Part shown: piece by piece, positions 53,778-64,000 of the stretch
Position numbering within the stretch: the stretch's first letter is position 1
How the letters are laid out: the number at the start of each line of letters is the position of its first letter
NCBI RefSeq assembly: GCF_900112665.1
Contig: NZ_FOMN01000001.1
Span: 248,502-312,501, forward strand
Direction: 5' to 3'
Length of the DNA: 64,000 nt
Source: Lactobacillus bombicola
GTDB lineage: Bacteria > Bacillota > Bacilli > Lactobacillales > Lactobacillaceae
The notes under the pieces: generated by a model
Told to the model about the DNA's origin: nothing
The model's database searches: none
The model's input: only the letters and a program-made list of their open reading frames with translations
Made by a program: the position numbers and the translations under genes

Positions 53778-54917
53778 TTATTGCAGTTTTTCTTTTAATC
53801 TTTCAAAGAAACCTTTTTCTTGTGGATTAATGGATCCCCCGCCAGCCTTAACAAAGTCAACCAAGGCTGCTCTTTGTTTTTCGTTAATGGTCTTAGGAAT
53901 CTGTACTTCAACTGTTGTTACTTGATCACCACGTGCATTACCACGTAAATATGGAACTCCCTCACCTCTTAATGTGAATTTTTTATTAGGCTGGGTACCA
54001 GCAGGAATTTTTAATTTTTGCTCCCCATGAACAGTTTTAACTGTAATTTCATCCCCAAGAGTAGCCTGAGCAAATGAAATTGGCACCGTTGTATAAATTG
54101 TATTCCCTTCACGCTTAAAGTCCTTGGACGGTTTTATCCGATATGAAATATATAAGTCACCATAAGGCCCACCGTTTTTACCAGCTTCACCTTGACCTTC
54201 ATAGCGTAACTGCTGACCATTGTCAATTCCGGCTGGAATATTAACTTCTATAGTGTTTTTACCATCTACAACACCATTTCCATGACACGTACCACAAGGA
54301 TGTTCAATAATAATCCCTCGTCCATTACATTTGTCACAAACCGTTTGTCGTCGAATCATCCCAATCATTGACTTCTGCGTAACTGTCATATAGCCAGTTC
54401 CATTACATTTGTCACAAGTAATTGGATGGGTACCCTTTTCAGCACCACTTCCCTTACATGTCCCACAAATTTCACTACGAGTATATGAAACTTGCGTTTT
54501 TTTACCAGTAATAGAATCCATGAAATCAATAGTTAGAGTATAGTCTAAATCTTCGCCGCGTGTTGGTGCAGTCGGATCTGCTCGTCGCTGTCCACTAGAA
54601 GCGCCACCAAAGAAATCGTTAAAAATATCACCAAAATCACCAAAACCACTAAAGTCACCGTAGCCTTGACCTGCACCACCAAAGCCAGCTTGGCCATTCA
54701 CACCAGCTGCACCAAATTGATCGTACTGACTCTTCTTTTGTGGGTCATGAAGAACTTCATAAGCTTCATTTATTTTTTTGTATTTTTCCTCTGCACCTGG
54801 TTCATGATTGATATCAGGATGGTATTTCTTAGCTAATTTACGATAAGCAGAATTAATTTCTTTATCACTGGCATTTCGATCAACACCTAGCACACTATAA
54901 TAATCTTCTTGTGCCAT
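53778..54917 (-). CDS. dnaJ: Chaperone protein DnaJ
   Basis: 379 residues. J-domain with HPD, glycine/phenylalanine-rich linker ([20 protein letters not shown]), four zinc-finger CxxCxGxG repeats ([32 protein letters not shown]) and the substrate-binding C-terminal domain. Stimulates the ATPase of DnaK. Confidence 0.98.
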   Translation of the reverse strand: MAQEDYYSVLGVDRNASDKEINSAYRKLAKKYHPDINHEPGAEEKYKKINEAYEVLHDPQKKSQYDQFGAAGVNGQAGFGGAGQGYGDFSGFGDFGDIFNDFFGGASSGQRRADPTAPTRGEDLDYTLTIDFMDSITGKKTQVSYTRSEICGTCKGSGAEKGTHPITCDKCNGTGYMTVTQKSMIGMIRRQTVCDKCNGRGIIIEHPCGTCHGNGVVDGKNTIEVNIPAGIDNGQQLRYEGQGEAGKNGGPYGDLYISYRIKPSKDFKREGNTIYTTVPISFAQATLGDEITVKTVHGEQKLKIPAGTQPNKKFTLRGEGVPYLRGNARGDQVTTVEVQIPKTINEKQRAALVDFVKAGGGSINPQEKGFFERLKEKLQ

Positions 54918-54940
54918 CTAAAAGCTCCTTACTTTCCAAA

Positions 54941-54973
54941 AGAAAAGAACTACTTTCATGGCAGTTCTTTTCT
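54941..54973 (-). promoter_or_regulatory. Intercistronic hairpin between dnaK and dnaJ
   Basis: Arms AGAAAAGAACT and AGTTCTTTTCT. Such a hairpin may stabilise the dnaK message or attenuate dnaJ. Confidence 0.6.
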
Positions 54974-54995
54974 AATTTATTCAATTATAAACCCA

Positions 54996-56834
54996 TTACT
55001 TGTCAGGGTCTACTTTATGAAATTCGCCATCACTAGCTGAACCATCACCTGCATTGCCATTTTGACCATCAGCTTCAGCACCAGGTTGTCCTTGAGCTCC
55101 ACCATTAGCTTGGTATAACTTAACCGCTAAATCTTGAGCAACTTTTGATAGTGCATCTTTCTTAGTCTTCATTTCTTCCAAGTTATTGTCCTTTTGTGCC
55201 TGCTTCAATTCATCAAGCGCATCTTGAACCTTCTTAATATCGTCTTCAGAAACTTTATCCTTAACTTCACCCAAAGTCTTTTCAGTTGAGAAAATTAATT
55301 GGTCAACTTCATTGCGTAAGTCAACTTCTTCTTTCTTCTTTTTATCTTCTTCGGCATGCTCTTCAGCTTCTTTTTGCATCTTTTGAATTTCTTCATCGGA
55401 TAAACCAGATGAACTCTTAATGGTAATCTTTTGTTCTTTACCGGTACCCATATCTTTAGCCGAAACATTTACAATTCCATTCTTATCGATATCAAAGGTT
55501 ACTTGAATTTGTGGAACACCACGAGGTGCGGCAGGAATATCAGTCAGTTCAAAACGACCCAAGGTCTTATCATCAGCAGCCATTGGACGTTCACCTTGCA
55601 AAACGTGGACATCAACAGCAGGTTGATTATCAGCAGCAGTTGAAAAGATTTGACTCTTAGACGTTGGAATTGTGGTATTCTTTTCAATTAATTTAGTGAA
55701 GACACCACCCATGGTTTCAATACCAAGTGAAAGTGGAGTAACATCGAGTAAAACGACATCCTTAACATCACCTGAAATAACACCACCTTGAATAGCAGCA
55801 CCTAAGGCAACAGCTTCATCAGGATTGATTGAGTGGTCAGGTTCTTTGCCAGACCACTTCTTAACTGCTTCTTGAACCGCTGGAATTCTAGTCGATCCAC
55901 CATTTAAAATAACCTTATCAATATCATTAACAGTTAAGTCTGCATCTTTTAGTGCATTATCAAATGGAATCTTAGTTCGATCAACAAGATCAGCCGTTAA
56001 TTCATCAAACTTAGCACGAGTCAAATCAGCTTCTAAGTGTAATGGACCGGCTTCACCAGCAGAAATAAATGGAAGTGAAATGTGAGTTGAAGATACACCA
56101 GATAGATCTTTCTTAGCTTTTTCAGCAGCATCTTTTAATCTCTGTAGTGCCATCTTATCAGTTGATAAGTCCACGCCATTTTCATCTTTAAAGCCTTTAA
56201 CAAGCCAGTCAATAATCTTATTATCAAAGTCATCACCACCAAGACGTGTATCACCATTAGTGGACAATACCTGAAAAACACCATCACCTAGTTGCAAAAC
56301 AGAAACATCGAAAGTTCCACCACCAAGGTCATATACTAAAACTTTTTCATCTTCAGCATCTTTATCCAAACCATAAGCAAGTGATGAAGCAGTTGGTTCG
56401 TTAATAATCCGTTTTACTTCTAAACCAGCAATCTTACCAGCATCTTTAGTAGCTTGACGTTGAGCATCATTAAAGTAAGCTGGAACCGTAATAACTGCTT
56501 CAGTAACCTTCTCACCTAAATAGTCTTCTGAAAATTTCTTAATATATTGTAAAATCATTGCAGAAATTTCTTGTGGTGTATAGGCCTTATCCCCAATTTT
56601 GACTTTATAACCAGCCTCACCAATGTGACGCTTAATTGAAGAAATAGTATTAGGATTAGTAATTGCTTGCCGTTTAGCTACTTCACCAACTTGAATTTCA
56701 CCATCCTTAAAGGCAACTACTGAAGGAGTAGTTCTGTTACCTTCTGGATTAGTAATAATTTTTGGTTCCTTACCTTCAAGAACTGCAACTGCAGAGTTAG
56801 TTGTTCCAAGATCAATACCGATAACTTTTGACAT
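54996..56834 (-). CDS. dnaK: Chaperone protein DnaK (Hsp70)
   Basis: 612 residues. ATPase signatures [27 protein letters not shown] and [17 protein letters not shown], substrate-binding domain and glycine-rich tail ending in EFHKVDPDK. Core Hsp70 working with DnaJ and GrpE. Third gene of hrcA-grpE-dnaK-dnaJ, CIRCE-controlled. Confidence 0.98.
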   Translation of the reverse strand: MSKVIGIDLGTTNSAVAVLEGKEPKIITNPEGNRTTPSVVAFKDGEIQVGEVAKRQAITNPNTISSIKRHIGEAGYKVKIGDKAYTPQEISAMILQYIKKFSEDYLGEKVTEAVITVPAYFNDAQRQATKDAGKIAGLEVKRIINEPTASSLAYGLDKDAEDEKVLVYDLGGGTFDVSVLQLGDGVFQVLSTNGDTRLGGDDFDNKIIDWLVKGFKDENGVDLSTDKMALQRLKDAAEKAKKDLSGVSSTHISLPFISAGEAGPLHLEADLTRAKFDELTADLVDRTKIPFDNALKDADLTVNDIDKVILNGGSTRIPAVQEAVKKWSGKEPDHSINPDEAVALGAAIQGGVISGDVKDVVLLDVTPLSLGIETMGGVFTKLIEKNTTIPTSKSQIFSTAADNQPAVDVHVLQGERPMAADDKTLGRFELTDIPAAPRGVPQIQVTFDIDKNGIVNVSAKDMGTGKEQKITIKSSSGLSDEEIQKMQKEAEEHAEEDKKKKEEVDLRNEVDQLIFSTEKTLGEVKDKVSEDDIKKVQDALDELKQAQKDNNLEEMKTKKDALSKVAQDLAVKLYQANGGAQGQPGAEADGQNGNAGDGSASDGEFHKVDPDK

Positions 56835-56853
56835 TAATAAAACTTCCTTTCAA

Positions 56854-57432
56854 TTATTGTGCAACAACAACCATTGCTGGTCTTAATGTGCGATCCTTAT
56901 ATAAATATCCCTTTTGTAAAACCTGAACGATATAATTCTTCTGCTCATTATTTTCAGCAGTAACCGTTTGAACTGCCTGATGTAAGTTTGGATCAAATTC
57001 TACACCTTCAGCATCGATTTCACTAATTCCATGATCTTTCATCGCTTTAATCAAGGAGTCAAGAGTCATTTGAACACCCTTTTTAAGCTGCTTTGAAGCT
57101 TCATCATCTACTTCAATTGCTAAAGCTCTTTCTAAATTATCCATTGCCGGTAAAATATCTTTAGCTAAAGACTGAGATTCATACTTAATCAATTGTGCAC
57201 GTTCATTATTATAACGATTTTGCATATTTTGCATTTCTGCTTGACTACGTAAGTATTTATCTTCTAAATCTTTATTTTGTTCCTGCACCCTAGTTAACTC
57301 TGATTTGATTTTATCTTTTTCAGATTCAGATGCTTGTTGATCATCTACTTGAGCTTCAAAATCTTTCGTTTCATCCGTTGCCGGTTGATTTTCTATAAAA
57401 TCTTTTTCATTAGTCTGTTTTTCTTTACTCAC
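56854..57432 (-). CDS. grpE: Nucleotide exchange factor GrpE
   Basis: 192 residues. Charged N-terminus, long coiled coil and the GrpE C-terminal signature ([11 protein letters not shown] ... [20 protein letters not shown]). Releases ADP from DnaK. 12 bases after hrcA. Confidence 0.97.
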   Translation of the reverse strand: MSKEKQTNEKDFIENQPATDETKDFEAQVDDQQASESEKDKIKSELTRVQEQNKDLEDKYLRSQAEMQNMQNRYNNERAQLIKYESQSLAKDILPAMDNLERALAIEVDDEASKQLKKGVQMTLDSLIKAMKDHGISEIDAEGVEFDPNLHQAVQTVTAENNEQKNYIVQVLQKGYLYKDRTLRPAMVVVAQ

Positions 57433-57444
57433 AGTTAACCCCCT

Positions 57445-58494
57445 TTATTTAAATCTACCATAATATTCCAGTAGCTTTTTAGCTAATTCATTTCTAAAAT
57501 ATTCTAGTAGGCCAATCACTTGCGAATATGGCATATTATTAGGACCAAGTAAAGCAATAATACCCTTACCATATGACCCTACACTGTACTCTGCAGTAAG
57601 AAGACTATAATCCTTCAATAAATCATTAGATAATTCCGAACCTAAACTAACTCTTATGGGTGAGTGACTATCACTTGAGTTCATTACATTAGTCATTAAA
57701 TTCGAAACTATATCTTCATGACCCAGTAATTCATAGAGCGATTTCAAACTTGAAGCATCGCTTAGTGAACTGTTATTTAAAAGGTTTAGCTGCCCGTCAA
57801 CATACATTTGCTCACTAGTAGCCTCTTTAACCACATCTTCAACCAATTCAATTAATTCAGTGATATGATGAAGACCAAATTTTTCACTTAAATCTTGACT
57901 TAATGAACTCGGGTTTATTTCGTTTAAAGTCTTACCTACCAATTCATCGTTTAGCATTCGCACAGCTTTTTCAACTTCATCGCCACCAATATTATAGGGT
58001 AAACGATAAACTTGACTGTGAACATTCCCATCACTGGTAACCAAAATAGCCATAACTTGCCTATTCACTAATGGAACAATTCGAAAACCAGTAATAGTTA
58101 AAGAATTACTCTCTGGTCCTTCAGCAAAAGCAGTATAATTAGTCAAATTAGATAAAATCTTGGCCGCCTCTTGAACAATTTCATTAACTTGATGAAATGG
58201 CTGGCTAAATTGTAGCATAATTCTATCATATACTGATGCTGGCAAACGTAATGGCTCAACTAAATTATCTAAATAGTACCGATAGCCTTCAGTTGATGGT
58301 AAACGGCCACTAGATAAATGAGTTTTTTCAATTAAGCCCTTGTCTTCTAAAAGAGCCATTTCATTACGAATAGTTGCACTGGAAACTTTAATTGGCAGTT
58401 GGTTCATTACAGTTTTTGAACCGACAGGATCATGTGTCTGTGTAAAATTATTAATAATTGTTTTTAAAATTAATTCTTGACGTTCGGTCAACAT
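57445..58494 (-). CDS. hrcA: Heat-inducible transcription repressor HrcA
   Basis: 349 residues counted from the ATG at 58494 (GAGGGCG box); the upstream in-frame start has no box. Winged helix at the N-terminus ([24 protein letters not shown]). Binds the CIRCE elements just upstream and represses the operon when GroEL keeps it folded. Confidence 0.97.
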   Translation of the reverse strand: MLTERQELILKTIINNFTQTHDPVGSKTVMNQLPIKVSSATIRNEMALLEDKGLIEKTHLSSGRLPSTEGYRYYLDNLVEPLRLPASVYDRIMLQFSQPFHQVNEIVQEAAKILSNLTNYTAFAEGPESNSLTITGFRIVPLVNRQVMAILVTSDGNVHSQVYRLPYNIGGDEVEKAVRMLNDELVGKTLNEINPSSLSQDLSEKFGLHHITELIELVEDVVKEATSEQMYVDGQLNLLNNSSLSDASSLKSLYELLGHEDIVSNLMTNVMNSSDSHSPIRVSLGSELSNDLLKDYSLLTAEYSVGSYGKGIIALLGPNNMPYSQVIGLLEYFRNELAKKLLEYYGRFK

Positions 58495-58511
58495 AAATAT
58501 CGCCCTCACTT

Positions 58512-58586
58512 TTAGCACTCTTATTTGCTTTGTGCTAACAATTATTATGATACTAGTATTTAGCAGAATGTCAAGCTGAGTGCTAA
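58512..58586 (-). promoter_or_regulatory. hrcA promoter with two CIRCE elements
   Basis: Two copies of the TTAGCACTC-N9-GAGTGCTAA repeat: 58560-58586 (right half TTCTGCTAA) and 58512-58538 (left half TTAGCACAA), each with one perfect and one slightly degenerate half. TTGACA inside the first, 16 bases, then TATCAT forms the promoter. Two CIRCEs are normal for lactobacillar hrcA operons. Confidence 0.9.
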
Positions 58587-58620
58587 TTATTTTGAAATAA
58601 ATTTTTGCAACAATTTCAAC

Positions 58621-59553
58621 TTACCTGTACCGCTCAAAATAGTCTGTAATCTTTAATTTATCCTGTTTCATTTGCTCTTTTAGTTGATTTAAATTAGCAA
58701 ACTTTATTTCGCCACGTGTATACTTATACCATTTAATTATTATCTTTTGGTCATAAGCCTCTTCACTAAAACCAAATAAGTTAGATTCAATATATATTTT
58801 TTGGGCACTGTTAATTGTTACATTATAGCCTACACTAGTCATTGATTCATACCACTTACCATTAATCATTGTCCTTGTAGCATAAACGCCAACTTTAGGA
58901 ATCACCTTATTCTCATCCCAAACTAAATTAGCAGTTGGAAAGCCCAACTTGTGACCATTACGTAGTCCATGCCCAATATAACCGGACATGACATAAGATG
59001 TGCCAAGTAAGTCTTTAACTAAGTCCATTTTCCCATTTTTAATAGCTCTTTTAATCTCTGTTGAGCCAATTTTTTGGCCATTGTATGTTTGTTCCGGAAC
59101 CGTAATAAGCTCAAATCTGTTTTGCGCAAATTTGGGTAAATTCTGCATATTGGCAATATTTTTAGGTCCATAGGTATAATCAAAACCAGCAACAACAGTC
59201 TCAGTATTAAGTTTAACAATAATATTATCTACAAATTCTTGGGCACTTACTTTGCTAAATTGCTCATTAAAATGCATCACCAACAAATAATCTACTCCAA
59301 GCTGCCGCATTTTATATATCTTTTCATCTAGGGTATCAATATAACTCACTACTTGGTTTTGATAGACCTCCTTAGGATGCCGATCAAATGTCATTAGCAC
59401 TAAGGGTAAGCCCTTACTATTGGCAGTGTTCTTTGCAACCTTTATTAACTGCTGATGTCCACGATGAACACCATCAAAAAAGCCGAGAGCCAATACAATT
59501 TTACCCGGGACAATATTCTTTTTAACTGGATAAGATAAATGAATAATTTGCAC
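58621..59553 (-). CDS. ribF: Bifunctional riboflavin kinase/FAD synthetase
   Basis: 310 residues. N-terminal FAD synthetase (GFFDGVHRGHQQLI, STEIKRAIKNG) and C-terminal flavokinase (GYIGHGLRNGHKLGFPTANL). Makes FMN and FAD from imported riboflavin. Placed behind truB, as is common. Confidence 0.96.
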   Translation of the reverse strand: MQIIHLSYPVKKNIVPGKIVLALGFFDGVHRGHQQLIKVAKNTANSKGLPLVLMTFDRHPKEVYQNQVVSYIDTLDEKIYKMRQLGVDYLLVMHFNEQFSKVSAQEFVDNIIVKLNTETVVAGFDYTYGPKNIANMQNLPKFAQNRFELITVPEQTYNGQKIGSTEIKRAIKNGKMDLVKDLLGTSYVMSGYIGHGLRNGHKLGFPTANLVWDENKVIPKVGVYATRTMINGKWYESMTSVGYNVTINSAQKIYIESNLFGFSEEAYDQKIIIKWYKYTRGEIKFANLNQLKEQMKQDKLKITDYFERYR

Positions 59554-59572
59554 TGTTGAACCTTCATTTCAT

Positions 59573-60466
59573 CTAATTATTTTGCAAAAGCATTAATTCA
59601 GGACGGTACATTGTACCTCTGGCTTGATAAATCGCCTTAACTTTATTATTGTACCTTAATGCAACTTTTTTTGCATTCGTTTTCAAAGCAATTGCTGCCC
59701 CATTTTTTACCTTTAGCCATTGATTTTCGTTCAAGTCAATTGTCTGATAATCTTTGAAAAATACTTCGATTGGTTGTATTGCTTTTTTAGCTATAGCTGG
59801 ATTGCTAATAATTTCATCTAGTTTAACAGCTTGACTGAGATTAAAGCCTGAGCTTGCTGTCCTTCGTAAGGTTTGCATTACTGCCGGAACACCTATATTT
59901 TCGCCTAGGTCATTGACAAGTGAACGCACATATGTGCCTTTACTACATTCAATTTCAAAATTAAAAGTTTCTTGTCCCTTTTCTAAGTCAAATTGAGGCT
60001 CATCAACCGCGTTGTATGCAAAAATTTTAACTAATCGCTTTGGTCGTTCAACCTCAATACCTTCGCGTGCATATTCATAGAGGTGCCTGCCATTTAAACG
60101 TACAGCTGAGTAAATTGGTGGAACCTGTTCTATTTTTCCAATAAACTCTTGCATCCTTGTTTGCAGAGTATCTTTACTAATTTTCGTTGTTAAACGCTTA
60201 GTTTCGAGCACTTTACCAGATGTGTCATAACTATCCGTGGCATAACCTAACAGGCCTGCACCACAATATTTTTTATTTTTTTGATGCATTAATTCAATCA
60301 ATTTTGTTGCTTGTCCAATTGCAATTGGTAAAACTCCAGTTACATCAGGGTCTAAAGTTCCCGCATGGCCAATTTTTTTAATATGCAGTACTTTACGCAA
60401 ATGGTAAACAACATCTGCACTCGTCATACCCTTTTCTTTATCAATTACTAATATTCCGTTAATCAT
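59573..60466 (-). CDS. truB: tRNA pseudouridine-55 synthase
   Basis: 297 residues. Catalytic aspartate in [15 protein letters not shown], plus KRLVKIF and the [13 protein letters not shown] motif. Modifies U55 in the T-loop of tRNAs. Operon with rbfA and ribF. Confidence 0.97.
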   Translation of the reverse strand: MINGILVIDKEKGMTSADVVYHLRKVLHIKKIGHAGTLDPDVTGVLPIAIGQATKLIELMHQKNKKYCGAGLLGYATDSYDTSGKVLETKRLTTKISKDTLQTRMQEFIGKIEQVPPIYSAVRLNGRHLYEYAREGIEVERPKRLVKIFAYNAVDEPQFDLEKGQETFNFEIECSKGTYVRSLVNDLGENIGVPAVMQTLRRTASSGFNLSQAVKLDEIISNPAIAKKAIQPIEVFFKDYQTIDLNENQWLKVKNGAAIALKTNAKKVALRYNNKVKAIYQARGTMYRPELMLLQNN

Positions 60467-60481
60467 TTCCCTACCTACTAA

Positions 60482-60503
60482 AAAAGCGCTAACCAGCGCT
60501 TTT
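60482..60503 (-). promoter_or_regulatory. Hairpin between rbfA and truB
   Basis: AAAGCGCT-AACC-AGCGCTTT followed by A/T runs; a partial terminator within the operon. Confidence 0.6.
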
Positions 60504-60504
60504 C

Positions 60505-60867
60505 TTAATTATTGCGATCTGCATCTTGCTTTTTTACTTCTGCAATTAAACGATCAATCTTACTACCATATTTAACTGAATTATCCCGTTTAAAAATTAA
60601 TTCTGGAACTTTATAAACAGTTAAAATTTGTCCTAAGAGATGACGCATCATTCCCTTAGCTTTTTCTAAACCAATAGCCGTTTCTTCTTCCTTTTTTGGA
60701 TTTTCAGAAAGAATGCTGTAATAAACAGTAGCATAAGACAAATCATTGGTACATTCAACTGCTGTAATCGTTACATCTTTAACACGTGCATCACGTATAT
60801 CTTTTCGTAAAATTTTAGTTAATTCACGCAGAATTTCGCCTTCAACACGACCAATTCTATGTTTCAT
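60505..60867 (-). CDS. rbfA: Ribosome-binding factor A
   Basis: 120 residues with the KH-like RbfA fold ([46 protein letters not shown]). Helps 16S rRNA 5'-end maturation. 18 bases downstream of infB. Confidence 0.96.
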   Translation of the reverse strand: MKHRIGRVEGEILRELTKILRKDIRDARVKDVTITAVECTNDLSYATVYYSILSENPKKEEETAIGLEKAKGMMRHLLGQILTVYKVPELIFKRDNSVKYGSKIDRLIAEVKKQDADRNN

Positions 60868-60885
60868 ACTTTGCTCCTAATCACA

Positions 60886-63528
60886 CTATTTTTGTGGCTT
60901 AACTTCCTGTTGTTCAACTGCTTCCAGCTCATCGCCAATTTTAATGTCATTATAACCTTCGATTGTTAAACCACAGTCAAAGCCCTGCTTAACAATTTTG
61001 GTATCATCTTTAAACCGTTTTAATGAACCAACTTTACCAGTATAGATTACAACACCATTACGTATCAAATTAACATCCGCATCACGTGAGATATAGCCTG
61101 AATCAACAAAAGCTCCAGCAATAGTGCCGACTTTAGAAACTTTCCATGTTTCACGCACGGTCAAATTCCCAACAACTTTATCTTCATATGTTGGCTCAAG
61201 CATTCCTTGCATAGCGGCTTTAACATCATCAATTGCTTTATAAATAACACTATATAAACGTATGTCGACTCCGCCATCTGTTTCCGCCTGCGACTTAGCG
61301 GTTACAGTCGGACGAACATTAAAACCAATAATAAATGCGTTCGATGCGGCAGCTAATGTTACATCGGATTCATTAACTGCACCAACACCAGCGTGAATAA
61401 TATTAACCCGGACACCCTCAACGTCAATTTTTTCAAATGATTGTTGTAAAGCTTCAACAGATCCTTGAACATCAGCTTTTAAGACAACACCAACTTCTTT
61501 CATATTCTCTTTCTTCATTGTATCGAAAAGATTATCAAGGGTTACATGTTGTACATTTTCCCTGGATTGCTGTAATGCTTGTTGCGCCCTCTGTTCGCCG
61601 ACACTACGTGCTGTCTTTTCATCATCAAAGACAACTATCTTATCAGCAGATTCTGGCACATCATTTAGCCCAGTAATTTCAACTGGCATCGATGGAGTAG
61701 CTTTTTCAACTTGACGTCCACGATCATTGGTCATTACCCGAACGCGTCCAAAACGATTCCCCACAACAATCGGATCTCCAGTATGCAACGTACCTTGCTG
61801 AATTAATAAATCAGCAACTGGACCACGTCCCCGAGATAACCGAGCTTCGATTACTGTACCAATCGCCTTTTGCTTAGGATCAGCCTTTAGTTCCATTAAA
61901 TCAGCTTGGAGTAAAATCATTTGCAAAAGCTCATCAACATTTTCACCAGTTTTAGCAGATATTTGAACATAAATGGTATCTCCACCATAATCTTCTGGTA
62001 TTAAATTATATTTCATTAATTGTTCGGTAACATGTTCCGGGTTAGCACCTGGCACATCCATTTTGTTAATTGCAACAATTATTGGCACTTTTGCACTTTT
62101 AGCATGATCAATTGCTTCAATAGTTTGTGGCATTACTCCATCGTCAGCTGCAACAACTAAAACAACAATATCTGTTATTTCTGCACCACGTTCACGCATA
62201 TTTGAAAATGCCGCATGACCTGGAGTATCCAAAAATGTTATTGGCTTATTATCTATTTTTACTTGATAAGCTCCAATTTTTTGAGTAATACCACCAGCTT
62301 CATGTGCTGAAACTTGTGTATGGCGTAAGCGATCTAATAAAGTTGTCTTACCGTGATCAACGTGTCCCATAATTGTAACGACTGGTGGGCGTTTAACTTG
62401 TAATTTCGAATTTTGCGAAGCTTCCATTTGTTTTTCATAAAGAGTATCAATGTCGGAAATATCTTCATGAATTTTTTCTTCAGCGTTAATCCCATATTCA
62501 GCCGCAATTAACTCAATTGCATCTTTATCTAATGATTGATTTTGATTGGTCATCACTCCAAGCATAAATAATTTTTTAACAATTTCTGCTGGTTCACGAT
62601 GCAATAATTTACCCAAATCTTGAGCATTCATCCCAACTTCATAAACTAAAGTTTCTGGCAATGGGCGCTCTTTGCGTTGAGTTGGTTGTTTTTTAGGTAA
62701 TTGTTCAAATTGCCGCTTTTTACCCTTATTTTTGCGCTTTTCTTGATGCTTTGAAAAATTATTGCCAGCATAATTTTGATTTTTTCCCTTACGACCAGGC
62801 TTACCAGAATTGCGAGTATGACCATTACCACGCCGATTCTCATCTTTTACAGGCTCTATCGTGGTATTATCTTCAATAACTCGATGCTTATTAACCGAAG
62901 ATGACGCCTGATTTTGTTTCATTCTTGCTGGCGAAGGCTTAATTATTTTAGGACCGACTGTCTTAGGAGTAACTGCTACTTTTTTAACAGTTTGCTTTTC
63001 ATTTGAACTTATTTTTTTCACTTCTTCTATTTTTTTAGTTGGCTTTTCTTCATTTGACTTTTCAAAATCATGTCGACTAACCTGTTTTGTTTGCTGATTT
63101 AATGAATTTTCTTCAACTCGCTGTTTTTGCTTTAACTGCTTAAGCAAGTCTTGTGCTACCGGCTTAGACGTTTTTTCATTATGATTTGTTTTAATCTTTT
63201 GTTTTTTGTTTACTTGATCACGATGCGCCTGATCATTTACACGATTAGTATTCCGCTTTTTAGTAGTCTTTTTTTCATCAACCTTTTTTTCGTTTTTACG
63301 AATTGAAGTTACAGAAACTTTGATTTTACTACTTTTCGAAGCGGATTTCTCTTCCTTTTTAGTGGGAGCGGGGTTTTGAAAACTACCCTTTATCTGATTC
63401 ACTTCTGAATCTTCCAGTGATGACATATGATTCTTTACATTGAAACCGAGTTCTTTCGCTTTATTAACCACAACTTTATTCTCGATGCCTAACTCTTTTG
63501 CAATTTCATAAATTCTTGTTCTAGTCAT
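60886..63528 (-). CDS. infB: Translation initiation factor IF-2
   Basis: 880 residues from the ATG at 63528 (GGAGTG box, 7-base spacing); the ATG at 63546 is inside ylxQ. IF2-N domain, a long lysine/glutamine-rich linker, GTPase with [17 protein letters not shown] and NKMD, then domains II-IV. Delivers fMet-tRNA to the ribosome. Confidence 0.97.
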   Translation of the reverse strand: MTRTRIYEIAKELGIENKVVVNKAKELGFNVKNHMSSLEDSEVNQIKGSFQNPAPTKKEEKSASKSSKIKVSVTSIRKNEKKVDEKKTTKKRNTNRVNDQAHRDQVNKKQKIKTNHNEKTSKPVAQDLLKQLKQKQRVEENSLNQQTKQVSRHDFEKSNEEKPTKKIEEVKKISSNEKQTVKKVAVTPKTVGPKIIKPSPARMKQNQASSSVNKHRVIEDNTTIEPVKDENRRGNGHTRNSGKPGRKGKNQNYAGNNFSKHQEKRKNKGKKRQFEQLPKKQPTQRKERPLPETLVYEVGMNAQDLGKLLHREPAEIVKKLFMLGVMTNQNQSLDKDAIELIAAEYGINAEEKIHEDISDIDTLYEKQMEASQNSKLQVKRPPVVTIMGHVDHGKTTLLDRLRHTQVSAHEAGGITQKIGAYQVKIDNKPITFLDTPGHAAFSNMRERGAEITDIVVLVVAADDGVMPQTIEAIDHAKSAKVPIIVAINKMDVPGANPEHVTEQLMKYNLIPEDYGGDTIYVQISAKTGENVDELLQMILLQADLMELKADPKQKAIGTVIEARLSRGRGPVADLLIQQGTLHTGDPIVVGNRFGRVRVMTNDRGRQVEKATPSMPVEITGLNDVPESADKIVVFDDEKTARSVGEQRAQQALQQSRENVQHVTLDNLFDTMKKENMKEVGVVLKADVQGSVEALQQSFEKIDVEGVRVNIIHAGVGAVNESDVTLAAASNAFIIGFNVRPTVTAKSQAETDGGVDIRLYSVIYKAIDDVKAAMQGMLEPTYEDKVVGNLTVRETWKVSKVGTIAGAFVDSGYISRDADVNLIRNGVVIYTGKVGSLKRFKDDTKIVKQGFDCGLTIEGYNDIKIGDELEAVEQQEVKPQK

Positions 63529-63532
63529 CCAA

Positions 63533-63844
63533 TCACACTCCTTCATTAATCTTTTGTACTAATGCTTTATAAAAACCAATATCAGTAATACCTAATACTT
63601 TACGCTTTTTGCCAATTGCATGTGAAATTTCATCACTATTAAAAGCAGAAATAATACTTATCCCACTTTTGGTAGTAATTCTATTGACCTTTTCACTTGT
63701 ACCTTCATGGCAGTCATTAGCCAAAATAACAACTTTGATTTTCTTTGCTTTAAGACCCGCAAGAACAAGTTCCTGACCTGAAATTATTTTCCCAGCTCGC
63801 TCCGCAAGACCTAGCAAATTCAACGCTTTTTGTCTACTTTGCAA
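63533..63844 (-). CDS. ylxQ: L7Ae-family RNA-binding protein YlxQ
   Basis: 103 residues, TTG start 2 bases after the ylxR stop. L7Ae/L30e fold ([35 protein letters not shown]). Probable kink-turn binding ribosome-associated protein. Usual place between ylxR and infB. Confidence 0.92.
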   Translation of the reverse strand: MQSRQKALNLLGLAERAGKIISGQELVLAGLKAKKIKVVILANDCHEGTSEKVNRITTKSGISIISAFNSDEISHAIGKKRKVLGITDIGFYKALVQKINEGV

Positions 63845-63846
63845 AT

Positions 63847-64000
63847 CTAACTATCACCAAATAATTCTTTTCTTGCCTTTTGATGATCGACATAAGCATA
63901 TAACTCGTCATAGAATGCTGCTGAAATTTTAGTTCCGAGACTGCGATCTAACACGCCTTTTTCTTGTGCAGACTTGATTTTGGTAGGATCTAATGAAACA
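63847..64000 (-). CDS. ylxR: YlxR-family protein (RnpM), C-terminal part only
   Basis: 51 residues are visible before the window ends: VSLDPTKIKSAQEKGVLDRS ... SAAFYDELYAYVDHQKARKE. Matches the end of the YlxR family, RNA-binding modulators of RNase P in Firmicutes. First visible gene of the operon towards infB. Confidence 0.85.
   Translation of the reverse strand, partial: VSLDPTKIKSAQEKGVLDRSLGTKISAAFYDELYAYVDHQKARKELFGDS

Noticed and set aside
54996..56834. Open frames on the opposite strand of dnaK, eno, infB, lepA and recJ
   Set aside because: They lack ribosome-binding sites and follow from codon bias of the real genes.

Overview
The window looks like the chromosome of a Lactobacillus close to the acidophilus/johnsonii/gasseri group. 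The DNA is AT-rich and the starts and ribosome-binding sites are Firmicute-like, with several TTG and GTG starts. The right end has the lactobacillar order ylxR-ylxQ-infB-rbfA-truB-ribF-hrcA-grpE-dnaK-dnaJ-lepA, and there are BspA/MucBP surface proteins, PnuC and enterocin-A-type immunity proteins. The species is a guess.

Layout. (1) 1-4.1 kb: T-box-controlled metQ, a BspA-like surface protein, a stand-alone TipAS protein and pnuC. (2) 4.4-13.7 kb: a graveyard of plasmid and bacteriocin genes. It has two copies of an EntA-type immunity gene next to a secreted-peptide gene (both peptide genes frameshifted), an IS3 remnant, an ABC exporter that lost its 5' end, a cluster of Fic genes with one intact HTH-antitoxin/Fic pair, a decayed ArdC/LtrC-like gene, a CPBP protease fragment and a RepA_N plasmid replication remnant. 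(3) 13.7-16 kb: merR plus an aldo/keto reductase, then mostly empty DNA. (4) 16.2-35.2 kb: prophage-derived DNA ending at a tRNA-Ser(CGA) next to an integrase. The right part is a lysogeny module (Cro-like, CI-like, ImmA-like, DUF4041/GIY-YIG, lipoprotein, integrase). The left and middle part is a reverse-strand mosaic of short toxin cassettes. (5) 35.3-41.5 kb: an ABC-2 exporter pair, an HlyD remnant, HTH-membrane regulators, small membrane proteins, a double-glycine-leader peptide and a repeated promoter element, which together look like a cryptic bacteriocin regulon. (6) 41.7-64 kb: housekeeping genes (PAP2, degV, eno, P-type ATPase, GNAT, apt, recJ, lepA, the CIRCE-controlled heat-shock operon, ribF, truB, rbfA, infB, ylxQ, ylxR).

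The most unusual feature is the 16.2-28.1 kb array. Three times the same short stretch of a phage minor head protein (ending in HPYCRC...DEWKKQY) leads into a different toxin-like C-terminal domain: Ntox50-like, HExxH metallopeptidase-like, and ADP-ribosyltransferase-like. Each toxin is followed at once by a small gene in an immunity position. The first codons of a phage scaffold (gp20-like) gene lie beyond two of the three toxins (the metallopeptidase and the ADP-ribosyltransferase), and a third gp20 fragment sits at 16.2-16.4 kb. I read this as a silent store of exchangeable head-protein toxin cassettes with homology arms on both sides; decayed tandem prophages are the main alternative. Three copies of a micro-operon of very short genes and two hicAB modules lie between the cassettes. 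At 28.3-28.6 kb there is a gene-free stretch with nested complementary helices and a terminator, which I propose is a structured non-coding RNA.
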